From positions 1 through 64,000 of the forward strand of contig CAVPHF010000029.1 in NCBI GenBank assembly GCA_963704155.1: a stretch of 64,000 bases of DNA, written 5' to 3'. The DNA comes from Thiohalocapsa sp963704155. Lineage in GTDB: Bacteria > Pseudomonadota > Gammaproteobacteria > Chromatiales > Chromatiaceae. Made by a program: the position numbers and the translations under genes. This document shows positions 36,724-44,959 of the stretch, piece after piece; within the stretch, counting starts at the first letter, position 1, and each line of letters opens with the position of its first letter. Under the pieces are notes generated by a model. The model ran no database searches, was not told the DNA's origin, and saw only the letters and a program-made list of their open reading frames with translations.

Positions 36724-37665
36724 TCAGCTGCGCGGGTCCACCCTGGTCGCGTCCAGACCGATGCCAATCGGGCCGCGCGGCAGCCATAACTCGACTTGCT
36801 GATTGCCTCGGCGCACGTTGACCGGAACCAGTTCGCCGCGCTCGCCGTCGCTGGTGGCGCTGCGCAGGTCGCCGAAACCAAGCACCGGCTGATCGCCATA
36901 GCGCTCGATGACATCGCCGGGCTGAATGCCGCTTTCCTCGCCCGCGGAGCCGGGGATGACCGAATCGACCAAGACGCGATTCTGCTGGCCGGTCTCGAAC
37001 AGATAGCGGTCGTATGCATCTACGCCGATCTCGTCCCTGATGGAGACGCGCTGCTCGTCGATTCGCGCCAATTCTTCCCGATAGCGGCCGTCGTTGAGCC
37101 AGCCGTCGCGAGTCGCCTCGTCGCGCAGCTCAAGGCGGGCCAGAGAAACTTGAGCGCGTCGCCAGACGATGTCGTCGGCGAGGTCGGCGGCGACACCAGC
37201 GCGCAGCAGCGCGCCACGCTGTTCATCGGGTGTCGTGGGGCGCCTCGGCTGCGCTGCGACAGGCGCCGGTTCGGGCGGCTGCGGGTCGGCGCGCTGCTCG
37301 ACGGCGGCAAGCCTGGCCCTCAGCTGGGCAAGTTCGGCCTGCATCCGGCCCCAGCCGGCGGCCAGATCCTCGATCCTGGCCACCACTTCGACCGAGGAGG
37401 CTGCTTCGTCCAGGTCCGGTTCGATTGGCTGCTCGGGCTCCGCGAGCGGCTTGACCATGGCGATCCCCGGGGTGATCCGGGACGCGATCTTCGGCTCGCG
37501 ATCGCCTTGTTCGTCGATCGCCGCCGGCGTGTCGCCGGCGGAAACGGATGCGGACATCGCCGATGGCTCAGGGCTGCTGCCGCGATGGAACACCAGCGCG
37601 CCGGCAAGCAGACCAACGGCGAAGGTGGACAGCGACAGCAAGGCGATTTTTTGCGTCATCTTCAT
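36724..37665 (-). CDS. Membrane-anchored PDZ domain protein
   Basis: A 313-residue protein. A signal-anchor (MKMTQKIALLSLSTFAVGLLAGALVF) is followed by a low-complexity linker, a short coiled coil (AELAQLRARLAAVEQRA), a Pro/Ala-rich stretch, a helical region (RRAQVSLARLELRDEATRDGWL) and a C-terminal PDZ domain (NRVLVDSVIPGSAGEESGIQPGDVIERYGD). No protease domain is present, so it probably acts as a periplasmic scaffold or adaptor. The start is uncertain: in-frame ATGs at 37737 and 37689 precede 37665, none with a good ribosome binding site. I chose the one that puts the anchor first. Confidence 0.8.
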   Translation of the reverse strand: MKMTQKIALLSLSTFAVGLLAGALVFHRGSSPEPSAMSASVSAGDTPAAIDEQGDREPKIASRITPGIAMVKPLAEPEQPIEPDLDEAASSVEVVARIEDLAAGWGRMQAELAQLRARLAAVEQRADPQPPEPAPVAAQPRRPTTPDEQRGALLRAGVAADLADDIVWRRAQVSLARLELRDEATRDGWLNDGRYREELARIDEQRVSIRDEIGVDAYDRYLFETGQQNRVLVDSVIPGSAGEESGIQPGDVIERYGDQPVLGFGDLRSATSDGERGELVPVNVRRGNQQVELWLPRGPIGIGLDATRVDPRS

Positions 37666-37862
37666 GGGCGGGCAGGGGGACTCAGTCATCTGGCTTACGG
37701 CTGTCAGTGTGCATCGATTAGTCCGCCGAACGCCCAATCTGTTCCGCTGCTCGGCCTACGAGGGGCGTGCGGACGATCTGCTGGCGTCTGCGTCTGCGTC
37801 TCGTTGCGTGCGGGCGGCGAGCTCGCTTGCATGTCAGGATGCCCGTGCCTGGACGCTTGGGC

Positions 37863-38447
37863 CTATCCGGAGGACAGGATCTCCTGGTGCCGGAAACAGT
37901 CGATGAGATGGTCATTGACCATGCCGGTGGCTTGCATGAGCGCATAGCAGATGGTGGAGCCGACGAACTTGAAGCCGAGCTGCTTCAGCTCCCGGGCCAT
38001 GGCGTCAGATTCGACAGTCGTCGTCGGCACCTGCTCCATGCGCACCCAGTCGTTCTGGCGCGGTGCGCCGTCGACATGCCTCCACAGCGTCGCCTCGAGG
38101 GTCGTGCCGCTCTGGTACAGGTCGAGCAGTGCGCGCGCGTTGACGACGACGGACTCCAGCTTGAGGCGGTTGCGGACGATGCCGGTGTCGCTCAGCAGGC
38201 GGGCGATGTCGGTCTTGTCGTAGCGAGCGATCCGATGCGGGTCGAAATCGCTGAACGCGCGCCGGTAGCCGTCGCGTTTGCGCAAGATGGTCAGCCAGCT
38301 CAGCCCGGCTTGTGCGCCCTCGAGCAGCAGAAACTCGAACAGCCGCTGTTCGTCGCGGACCGGCACGCCCCACTCCTGGTCGTGATAGGCGACATAGAGG
38401 TCGTCGGTGCCGCACCAAGGGCATCGCCTGAAGCTGCGTTCGGTCAT
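37863..38447 (-). CDS. tag: DNA-3-methyladenine glycosylase I
   Basis: A 194-residue enzyme that removes 3-methyladenine from alkylated DNA as the first step of base excision repair. The Tag-type zinc site is complete: Cys9 (RRCPWCG) and His22 (YHDQEWG) at the N-terminus, and His and Cys in NDHLIDCFRH near the C-terminus. LEGAQAGLSWLTILRKR is the conserved segment of the helix-hairpin-helix glycosylase fold. The length matches the family (about 190). It appears to be monocistronic, 200 bases from the PDZ gene. Confidence 0.95.
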   Translation of the reverse strand: MTERSFRRCPWCGTDDLYVAYHDQEWGVPVRDEQRLFEFLLLEGAQAGLSWLTILRKRDGYRRAFSDFDPHRIARYDKTDIARLLSDTGIVRNRLKLESVVVNARALLDLYQSGTTLEATLWRHVDGAPRQNDWVRMEQVPTTTVESDAMARELKQLGFKFVGSTICYALMQATGMVNDHLIDCFRHQEILSSG

Positions 38448-38869
38448 TCGGTGTAAGGACTCGGTTGCAGAGGTCGAGCCGCGGCCTGGAAACGCGATTG
38501 ACTATTCCGACCAGTTGTGGCTTTCCACACAATGTGCGGGACGCACCCTCGGAGGCGTTCGACCGCCGTTTACAGGTTGAAGCCAGCGCCAAGGTCAGAT
38601 TCGCACAAGTCCCTAGTACTCGGTCGTCGACCCTTCCTCGCGCGCGGCCAAGCTTATGACTTTTGCCCCAAGGCTGATCTACGCCCCAAGGCCAAATGCA
38701 CCACCAGAGCCGCAATGTTGCCTCCGCGCAACGCATGTGGGATTTGTCTCTTTTTTCTGAAAAACATGTTGCGCGATGTTGCTTCCTGGTCTACTATTCT
38801 CTTCGCAAGACATGATTGCGTAGATTTCTCAAGCAGTCCTTCACTATTTTCACAACAGCGGAGAACACG
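38448..38869. other. Intergenic region upstream of the porin gene
   Basis: A 422-base gap between divergent genes, AT-richer than its surroundings near 38740-38860. It holds the probable porin promoter (38769-38797). I see no gene; an open frame at 38517-38873 overlaps the promoter and has an implausible product. Confidence 0.45.
38769..38797 (+). promoter_or_regulatory. Probable sigma-70 promoter of the porin gene
   Basis: TTGCGC (38769-38774) and TACTAT (38792-38797) are spaced by exactly 17 bases. Transcription would begin near 38804, giving a leader of about 65 bases before the porin ATG at 38870. The match to consensus is moderate, but this is the best-spaced pair in the AT-rich zone. 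Confidence 0.5.
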
Positions 38870-40390
38870 ATGAACAAAAAGCTCATCACTCTAGCGGTCG
38901 CCGCGGCAATCGCCGCGCCGGCAGTCGCCATGGCAGAAGCGACCCTGTACGGCCGTTTGGGCGCGTCCCTCGATTACGAGGACATCACCAATGCAATTTC
39001 GCCGGAGTTCACTTTTGTTCCGACGGGTGCATCGCGTCTCCAAGACGTAGAGATCGTCGACAATGGCAACGGTACCACCACGATCACTGGCGCATACGGT
39101 GATGCCGGAACCCCGTGGAACCTAACGTCTACCCCCGCACTGCTCCAGACATACGGGCTGATCGACGAAAATGGGGACCCAACGGCGGCCATTGCAACGA
39201 CCCCGATCATCATCCTGGACGAAAACGGCAAGCCGATCACGACGGGCGGTCAGGACTTCACCGGCTGGGGTGCGAACCAGCAGGGCCTCCTTCAGGGAGC
39301 GGGCCCGTCCAACCGTGTCGGCGTCAAGGGCTCGGAAGACCTGGGTAACGGTCTGAAGGCCATCTACCAACTCGAGTTGGGCGTCAACTTCGGCGACAAC
39401 AACATTCCGGGTGGCGCCAACGGCGGCATCAGCATCCGTAACAGCTTTGTCGGCTTGGCCGGCGGCTTCGGTACCGTGCTGTTGGGCCGTCATGACACCC
39501 CGCTGAAGATCTCGACCGGCAAGCTGGATCTGTTCTCCGACACCATGGCCGACTACAACGGCACCGTCGGCTTCCAGGACCTCCGCACAGACAACACCGT
39601 TGCCTACATCAGCCCAAGCTTCTCCGGCTTCTCGTTCATGGGTGCGGTCGTCAGCTCTGGTGGTGGTACCGCCGGTTTTGGCGACAACATCAACTCCGAC
39701 CAGATCGCCGGCGCCTACTCCTTGGCCGCGATCTACAACAACGGTCCGTTCTACGCCTCCGCCGCCTATGAATCGCTGAACAGCGATATGTTCATGGACT
39801 CGGAAACCAGCAACGCCGGATCTGGTGCGTGCATCGACGAGTTCACGGGCCTTGAGACGTTTAACTGCGATTACGTCGGCGACGACTTCAACAAGTGGCG
39901 CTTCGGCCTGGGTCTGCTCGACTGGAATGGCTTCACACTGACCGCGATCTATGAGAACCAGGACAACATCGCGGCCGGCCAGCAGCGCACCCAGCTTGCC
40001 GTTATCGATGCGGATGGCAACATCAGCCTCGGCGCCACCCCGAACGGCCCCGATGAGCAGCAGTTGTGGCAGGTTCAGGCCGGCTATGCCTTCGGCAACA
40101 ACATGATCAAGGCCATGTACGGTTCGGTCGATCGTGGCGATACGCGTGCACTGGACGCGACTCGTGCAGAAACGCTCGCGCTCGACAACGTCGGTGGCAT
40201 CCGAGACGCGCTCAGCACCGATCTCGCGGGCGACAAGAGCACTTGGGCCATCGGCTTTGACCACAACTTCAGCAAGCGCACACAGGCCTATGTGCTGTAC
40301 ACCGATGTCGACGACGACAACGATGACAACATCCTTGGCACCACCGCAAGCTGGAGCGGCTTCTCGATCGGTATGGTCCACAAGTTCTAA
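38870..40390 (+). CDS. Major outer membrane porin
   Basis: A 506-residue Gram-negative porin (general porin superfamily). The signal peptide MNKKLITLAVAAAIAAPAVAMA is followed by EATLYGRLGASLDYED; NRVGVKGSEDLGNGLKAIYQLELGVNFGDN and RNSFVGLAGGFGTVLLGRHDTP are the conserved early strands, including the L3 region, and the last residue is Phe (SIGMVHKF), as needed for barrel assembly. About 100 extra residues near the N-terminus (FTFVPTGASRL to ITTGGQDF) make it larger than typical 350-400-residue relatives. The start at 38870 has a GGAG-like site upstream. A promoter and a textbook terminator flank it, so it is an independently and probably highly expressed gene. Confidence 0.92.
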   Translation: MNKKLITLAVAAAIAAPAVAMAEATLYGRLGASLDYEDITNAISPEFTFVPTGASRLQDVEIVDNGNGTTTITGAYGDAGTPWNLTSTPALLQTYGLIDENGDPTAAIATTPIIILDENGKPITTGGQDFTGWGANQQGLLQGAGPSNRVGVKGSEDLGNGLKAIYQLELGVNFGDNNIPGGANGGISIRNSFVGLAGGFGTVLLGRHDTPLKISTGKLDLFSDTMADYNGTVGFQDLRTDNTVAYISPSFSGFSFMGAVVSSGGGTAGFGDNINSDQIAGAYSLAAIYNNGPFYASAAYESLNSDMFMDSETSNAGSGACIDEFTGLETFNCDYVGDDFNKWRFGLGLLDWNGFTLTAIYENQDNIAAGQQRTQLAVIDADGNISLGATPNGPDEQQLWQVQAGYAFGNNMIKAMYGSVDRGDTRALDATRAETLALDNVGGIRDALSTDLAGDKSTWAIGFDHNFSKRTQAYVLYTDVDDDNDDNILGTTASWSGFSIGMVHKF

Positions 40391-40410
40391 TCTCGGTTAG
40401 ATCTTGGATC

Positions 40411-40442
40411 AAAAAACGGGGCCTTCGGGCCCCGTTTTTTTT
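40411..40442 (+). terminator. Strong rho-independent terminator after the porin gene
   Basis: ACGGGGCC, a TTCG tetraloop, and GGCCCCGT are followed by a run of eight T, with A-run on the left arm, so the element could work in both directions. It begins 21 bases after the porin stop. Confidence 0.95.
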
Positions 40443-40451
40443 GCCTGGCGG

Positions 40452-40488
40452 CCGCCAGCCTGGACTCCGCCAGGCTTCACCCGGGCTA
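40452..40488 (-). repeat. Short GTAGCC-type intergenic repeat, copy 1
   Basis: Read on the minus strand this stretch runs GTAGCCCGGGTGAAGCCTGG then CGGAGTCCAGGCT. It belongs to a family of short interspersed repeats starting GTAGCCYRGG that I see in degenerate form at 27306 and 41742. The TAG of GTAG is the stop codon of the heptad-repeat gene. Confidence 0.5.
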
Positions 40489-40935
40489 CATGAACTTGAT
40501 CGCTCCGATCACCAGGCCGGCGCTGGTGGTGATGAAACCGATGAGCCACAGAAAGTGGCGGTCGTGGCGCCTGAGCATCTCATCGAAGCGCCGATCCATT
40601 TGCTCGAATCGCTTGTCGACCTGCTCGAAGCGCTTGTCGACCTGCTCGAACCGCTTGTCGACCTGCTCGAACCGCCTATCGACTTGCTCGAATCGCTTAT
40701 CGACCTGCTCGAAGCGCTTGTCGCTGCTGGTCTGCATTGCTTCGAAGCGCCGATCGATCTGATCGAAGCCCTCGCGCATCAGTTCCCGCTGATGCTTCAG
40801 CTCCTCCTCCACGCGCACCATGCGTTCACGCAGCTCGATCTCGTAGACGGCCGGGGGCTTGCCCAATGACTGCTCCGCCAGCCACTCACCGAGGTGGCGC
40901 TTGATAAACTCGATGTCTTCCTGCGCCAATGCCAT
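40486..40935 (-). CDS. Heptad-repeat coiled-coil protein with C-terminal membrane anchor
   Basis: A 149-residue protein. The N-terminus (residues 1-50) is helical and charged. Residues 73-114 consist of consecutive seven-residue units of the form KRFEQVD, a perfect coiled coil with Phe and Val at the core positions. A membrane helix (FLWLIGFITTSAGLVIGAI, about 128-146) ends the protein three residues before the stop, as in tail-anchored proteins. Proteins of this general layout resemble DUF1640-like or tail-anchored coiled-coil families of unknown function. The stop codon lies within a short intergenic repeat. It is 57 bases downstream of rpiA on the same strand. Confidence 0.8.
   Translation of the reverse strand: MALAQEDIEFIKRHLGEWLAEQSLGKPPAVYEIELRERMVRVEEELKHQRELMREGFDQIDRRFEAMQTSSDKRFEQVDKRFEQVDRRFEQVDKRFEQVDKRFEQVDKRFEQMDRRFDEMLRRHDRHFLWLIGFITTSAGLVIGAIKFM
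40600..40730. repeat. 21-bp tandem repeat inside the coiled-coil gene
   Basis: The DNA repeats a 21-base unit (on the plus strand close to TGCTCGAAGCGCTTGTCGACC) about six times with few differences. Each unit encodes one heptad. The near-identity at silent positions indicates recent copy-number change. Confidence 0.85.
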
Positions 40936-40991
40936 GGCTTTCTCCCGGATTCGTTCTCAGCTCAATGCATCGCGTCTGTGCACCGCGGCGA

Positions 40992-41648
40992 CTAGGCCGT
41001 GACGGTTCTCGGCCCCGAGACCGAGCCGAGGATGAGCACATCGGCGGGGCGCAGCGCAAAGATGCCGACGGTGACGACCCCGGCGAGGTTGTTGATCTGC
41101 TGCTCCAGCTTGATCGGCTCCATGATCTGCAGGCCGTGCACATCGAGGATCAGGTTGCCGTTGTCGGTGACGAAGCCCTCTCGCCACACCGGCGTGCCGC
41201 CGAGCTTGACGAGTTCGCGCGCGACATAGCTGCGCGCCATCGGGATCACCTCCACCGGCAGCGGGAAGGCGCCGAGCACCTTGACCAGCTTGCTCTCGTC
41301 GGCGATGCAGACGAACCGGTCGCTGGCCGCGGCAACGATCTTTTCACGCGTCAGCGCACCGCCGCCGCCCTTGATCAGCTGCAGTTGCTGGTTCGACTCG
41401 TCGGCGCCGTCGACATACAGCGATAGACCGCCGACCGCGTTCAGGTCATACACCTGAATGCCGTGCGCCTTCATGCGCTCGGTGGAAACCTCCGAGCTGG
41501 ACACCGCGCCGTCGATACGGCCCTTGGCCGTGGCGAGAAAGTCGATGAAATGATTGACGGTCGAGCCGGTGCCAACACCGACGATACCGCCCTCGACGTA
41601 GTCCAGCGCGGCCTCGGCGGCCTGTTTCTTCAGTGCATCCTGATCCAT
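40992..41648 (-). CDS. rpiA: Ribose-5-phosphate isomerase A
   Basis: A 218-residue enzyme that interconverts ribose 5-phosphate and ribulose 5-phosphate in the pentose phosphate and Calvin cycles. Family motifs are intact: VGVGTGSTVNHFID (substrate phosphate site), YVDGADESNQQLQLIKGGGGALTREKIVA (catalytic Asp and Glu-Lys region) and TDNGNLILDVHG. The length matches E. coli RpiA (219). It is transcribed divergently from ilvA, as in many gammaproteobacteria where the two genes are neighbours. Confidence 0.97.
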   Translation of the reverse strand: MDQDALKKQAAEAALDYVEGGIVGVGTGSTVNHFIDFLATAKGRIDGAVSSSEVSTERMKAHGIQVYDLNAVGGLSLYVDGADESNQQLQLIKGGGGALTREKIVAAASDRFVCIADESKLVKVLGAFPLPVEVIPMARSYVARELVKLGGTPVWREGFVTDNGNLILDVHGLQIMEPIKLEQQINNLAGVVTVGIFALRPADVLILGSVSGPRTVTA

Positions 41649-41984
41649 GACGGGTCCTCAGTGGGGTTACTGCAACAGATGCGATGATAGGCCGGAAACT
41701 GGCGCGTTGCGAGGGCGCAGGTTTCACGGCCGCGAGCCTCTTGTAGCCTGGGTCTTCGCGGACCCCAGATCTGCCGAGGTGGGCACCGCTCTGATGGCCC
41801 GATCTATCCGGCGAGTCCGCCGCACCCGCTCGACCACGCTGACGCGGCAGCCGCAGTTCGCCGATAATGCGCTTTCTTGAACGCCGGATGTGGCAAGCTG
41901 GAGAAAGCCGATCGGCTCGAGATCTCGGCCGCGACACGGCAATTCTCGCAACTTGAACCTCGCCACCCGATACTTCCTCGCCCA
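41649..41984. other. Divergent intergenic region between rpiA and ilvA
   Basis: A 336-base gap that must hold the promoters of rpiA (minus) and ilvA (plus), although I cannot point to convincing boxes in this GC-rich stretch. Positions 41742-41770 carry a degenerate GTAGCC-type repeat. No gene is visible; an in-frame upstream ATG for ilvA at 41877 is rejected. Confidence 0.35.
41742..41770 (+). repeat. Short GTAGCC-type intergenic repeat, copy 2
   Basis: GTAGCCTGGGTCTTCGCGGA followed by CCCCAG shares the GTAGCCYRGG start with the elements at 40488 (minus strand) and 27306, then diverges. It contains an imperfect palindrome (TGGGTC, GACCCCA). It is not at a stop codon here. Confidence 0.35.
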
Positions 41985-43517
41985 ATGCCCCAGTCCTACA
42001 TCGAGCGCATCCTCAAGGCCAGAGTCTATGATGTCGCGTCCGAGTCCCCGCTGACTCTCGCCAAGCTGTTGTCGCGCCGTCTCGGCAACCAGGTCTTTCT
42101 GAAGCGCGAGGACCTGCAGCCGGTGTTTTCGTTCAAGTTGCGCGGCGCCTACAACAAGCTGCGTCACCTCAGCACCGAGGCGCGGGCCCGCGGTGTCATT
42201 GCCGCCTCGGCCGGCAATCATGCCCAGGGCGTGTCGATGGGCGCGTCACGGCTCGGTATCGAGGCCGTGATCGTGATGCCGCGAACGACACCGGGCATCA
42301 AGGTCGACGCGGTGCGCGGCTGGGGCGCAAAGGCGGTGCTGCACGGCGATTCGTTCGACGAGGCCTGTCTTTATGCCACCGAACTGGCCGAGCAGCGCGG
42401 CCTGACCTTCATCCATCCGTTCGATGACCCGGACGTCATCGCCGGCCAGGGCACCATCGGTATGGAGATCCTGCGTCAACACCCCGACCCGCCTGAGGCC
42501 ATCTTCGTGCCGGTCGGCGGCGGCGGACTGATCGCCGGCATCGCCGCCTACGTCAAGTATCTGCGGCCCGAGGTGCGGGTGATCGGGGTCGAGCCGGAGG
42601 AGGCGCCGACGCTGCACGCGGCCATGGCCGCCGGCAAGCGCGTGACCCTGTCCGAGGTCGGGCTGTTCGCGGACGGTGTGGCGGTAAAGCAGATCGGCAA
42701 GGAGACCTTCCGCATCGCGCGCGAACACGTCGATGAGGTGGTGCTGGTCGGCACCGACGAGATCTGCGCCGCGATCAAGGACATCTACGACGATACCCGC
42801 GGCATCGCAGAGCCCGCCGGCGCGCTGGCGGTGGCGGGGCTAAAGCGCTGGGTCGAGCGCGACGACGTGCGCGACAAGCATCTGATCGCGATCGAGAGCG
42901 GCGCCAATATCAACTTCGACCGCCTGCGCCATGTCGCCGAGCGTGCGGAACTGGGCGAAGGCCGCGAGGCCTTGTTCGCGGTTGGCATCCCGGAGCGCCC
43001 TGGCAGCTTCCTCGCCTTCTGTCGAGCGCTCGGCAAGCGCCAGATCACCGAATTCAACTATCGCTACGCCGACCAGCAGGACGCGAGGGTGTTCGTCGGC
43101 ATCGAGACCGGCGGCCGCCCCATGGAGCGTCAAGAGCTGACCGAACGACTGGAGAAGAAGGGCTTCTCGGTGCTGGACATGAGCGATAACGAGACGGCCA
43201 AGCTGCACATCCGCTTCATGGTCGGCGGGCGCGCGGTCGGCGTCGAAGACGAACGCCTGATCCGCTTCGAGTTTCCGGAACGCCCGGGGGCGCTGCTCAA
43301 CTTCTTGTCGGGCCTCGGCCGACGCTGGAACATCAGCCTGTTCCACTACCGCAATCACGGCGCGGCCTACGGCCGCGTGCTGATGGGCATCCAGGTGCCG
43401 GGGCCGGAACTGGCCGAGTGCTGGCAACTGCTCACCGCACTCGGCTATCCGTTTTGGGACGAGAGCGACAATCCGGCCTACCGTCTGTTTGCGAAGGGAG
43501 TGGCGAAAGACGAGTAA
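41985..43517 (+). CDS. ilvA: Threonine ammonia-lyase (threonine deaminase), biosynthetic
   Basis: A 510-residue PLP enzyme that converts threonine to 2-oxobutanoate, the first step of isoleucine synthesis. Lys51 in FSFKLRGAYNK binds PLP and VPVGGGGLIAG (about 180) cradles its phosphate. Two C-terminal ACT-like regulatory domains (about 325-500; GREALFAVGIPERPGSF and DERLIRFEFPERPGALLNFL) indicate the allosteric biosynthetic type inhibited by isoleucine. The length equals that of E. coli IlvA (514). The start at ATG 41985 gives the family N-terminus PQSYIERILKARVYDVA; the open-frame start at 41877 adds unrelated residues. Confidence 0.97.
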   Translation: MPQSYIERILKARVYDVASESPLTLAKLLSRRLGNQVFLKREDLQPVFSFKLRGAYNKLRHLSTEARARGVIAASAGNHAQGVSMGASRLGIEAVIVMPRTTPGIKVDAVRGWGAKAVLHGDSFDEACLYATELAEQRGLTFIHPFDDPDVIAGQGTIGMEILRQHPDPPEAIFVPVGGGGLIAGIAAYVKYLRPEVRVIGVEPEEAPTLHAAMAAGKRVTLSEVGLFADGVAVKQIGKETFRIAREHVDEVVLVGTDEICAAIKDIYDDTRGIAEPAGALAVAGLKRWVERDDVRDKHLIAIESGANINFDRLRHVAERAELGEGREALFAVGIPERPGSFLAFCRALGKRQITEFNYRYADQQDARVFVGIETGGRPMERQELTERLEKKGFSVLDMSDNETAKLHIRFMVGGRAVGVEDERLIRFEFPERPGALLNFLSGLGRRWNISLFHYRNHGAAYGRVLMGIQVPGPELAECWQLLTALGYPFWDESDNPAYRLFAKGVAKDE

Positions 43518-43620
43518 CGAGGGACGAAGGACTGCATTTCACTGGAACAGGTCCTTTCTGACCAGGAATCGACGCTTTTTGGTCCAGTCAGGTCCGCGGC
43601 CGTGCCACGCACTCCAGGAC

Positions 43621-44250
43621 CTAAGGTGACTTGACAGAAATCGCCTTACCCCTCCGATAAATCCTCTGCTCGCTGACGACGGCGTCAAGCGGGATGTCCC
43701 AAGGGCGCTGCTCGATGCGCTCGACCCGCTGGCACTCATGGGCGAGGCCGATCAGGGTGGGTTTGCGCCAGTGCCCGCGCCGGCTAAGGAAGGCGAGGCT
43801 GCGGTCATAGTAGCCGGCGCCCATGCCGATGCGGTTGCACTCGGCATCGAACCCCACCAATGGCATCAGCACCAGATCCAGCGATCGGGCGCCGCGGATG
43901 CGCCGGCCGCGGCGGCCGGGCTCCAGGATGCCGAAGCGGTTGGGGCGCAGCCTCTCGCCAGGTTGCCAGCGCACGAACCAGAGCCGGCCCGGCGTGTGCC
44001 GGCGCAGCACCGGCAGATACCAGCTTCGCCGCCGCTGCGGCAAACGCCGCAGCAGCGGCCAGGGATCAAGCTCGCCATCGGCCGCGCAATAGAAGGCAAT
44101 GCGTTCGGCATGCAGCAGCATGGGCTCGCATACGAGCAACCGCGCCGCGGCCGCGGCGTGGGCGAGTTGCTCGGCTGGCGTCAGCGCCCGTCTAGCGGCG
44201 CGAAGCCGCCGCCTGAGCGCGCGCAGCTGATCAGCCGAAGCAGAACTCAA
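43621..44250 (-). CDS. fau: 5-formyltetrahydrofolate cyclo-ligase
   Basis: A 209-residue enzyme (YgfA family) that converts 5-formyl-THF to 5,10-methenyl-THF with ATP. The N-terminal Arg-rich helix RALRRRLRAARRALTPAEQ and the signature GMGAGYYDRSL are intact; DLVLMPLVGFDAECNRIG precedes the latter. It lies directly downstream of the 6S RNA gene, the arrangement conserved across gammaproteobacteria, where it may be expressed from the 6S transcript. Confidence 0.94.
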   Translation of the reverse strand: MSSASADQLRALRRRLRAARRALTPAEQLAHAAAAARLLVCEPMLLHAERIAFYCAADGELDPWPLLRRLPQRRRSWYLPVLRRHTPGRLWFVRWQPGERLRPNRFGILEPGRRGRRIRGARSLDLVLMPLVGFDAECNRIGMGAGYYDRSLAFLSRRGHWRKPTLIGLAHECQRVERIEQRPWDIPLDAVVSEQRIYRRGKAISVKSP

Positions 44251-44365
44251 GACACTGACCGGAAGATGTCAGCTTGGCCCTTGGCCCTTGCAACACAGGA
44301 AAACATGCACGATCCGGCCAGCGGACGTAACAGTGAAAACGAGAGTCGAGGGGGGAGATAAGGAA

Positions 44366-44557
44366 GGGACATCCCCCGCGAATGCCGATGCGGACCTTTG
44401 TTCTTGAACCAAGCGGCTCAAGTGGGGATGCTTGATCGGGCATCAGGCTTTCCGCTCGGGGCGGACGTGCACAACTGCCTCTTCGCTGCATCCCCGGGGT
44501 ACGGATTAGGCTCAAGAAAATACCCAGGCCGCTGTCCAACACCGCAGGAGATGTCTT
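44366..44557 (-). ncRNA. ssrS: 6S RNA (ssrS)
   Basis: About 192 nt on the minus strand between zapA and fau, the conserved location. The ends pair in a long closing stem: GACATCTCCTGCG at the 5' side with CGCGGGGGATGTC at the 3' side. Near the 3' side the hairpin CTTGAGCCGCTTGGTTCAAG (44403-44422) corresponds to the CUUGAACC hairpin of E. coli 6S. Between them a central bubble region with CCCCGAGCGGAAAGCC mimics an open promoter. 6S RNA binds the sigma-70 RNA polymerase holoenzyme in stationary phase. A TATAGC element at 44565-44570 (minus strand) lies just upstream of the 5' end. Exact ends are approximate. Confidence 0.9.
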
Positions 44558-44566
44558 GAGGTCAGG

Positions 44567-44959
44567 CTATACCGATTCCTCCGGCACGTCTACCCCGGTT
44601 GTCGGCCCGCTCTTAAGCGCCGCCTTGTGCCCCTCATTGTGCCCAGGCGCCGCGCCGCCCGCGGCTGCTTCCCCGCTGCCTTGGACTGCGGCGGACACAC
44701 GCTGCTGAAGTTGCCCGAGCCGCTCGACGTCAACGCTGCCGTTGTCGCGCTGCCGCATCAATTCGTACACGAGGTTGAGCGCGGCCATCACGGCGATGCG
44801 GTCGGCACCGATCACGCGACCGTTCTGGCGGACCTCGCGCATGCGCTGATCGAGCATGCGGGCGCAATCCATCAACCCGTGCTGCTCCTCGGCCGAGCAG
44901 GCGATGCGGTAGTCTTTATCAAGGATCTGAACCGTGACTGCCATCTTGTCGTCGCTCAT
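44567..44959 (-). CDS. zapA: Cell division protein ZapA
   Basis: A 130-residue protein that cross-links FtsZ filaments at the Z-ring. The N-terminal globular part (MAVTVQILDKDYRIACSAEEQHGLMDCARMLD in two pieces) and the coiled coil that follows (ADRIAVMAALNLVYELMRQ) match ZapA. The C-terminal 40 residues are a Gly/Ala-rich extension beyond the usual 105-110 residues. GGAGGAGC stands just upstream of the ATG and the start overlaps the stop of the zapB-like gene. 6S RNA follows on the same strand. Confidence 0.93.
   Translation of the reverse strand: MSDDKMAVTVQILDKDYRIACSAEEQHGLMDCARMLDQRMREVRQNGRVIGADRIAVMAALNLVYELMRQRDNGSVDVERLGQLQQRVSAAVQGSGEAAAGGAAPGHNEGHKAALKSGPTTGVDVPEESV

Noticed and set aside
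39122..40381. A 419-codon minus-strand open frame
   Set aside because: It is antisense to the porin gene, which has a signal peptide, a terminal Phe, a promoter and a terminator.
40600..40730. Possible CRISPR array, because of regular 21-bp repeats
   Set aside because: The units are contiguous without spacers and encode heptads in frame, so this is a protein-coding tandem repeat.
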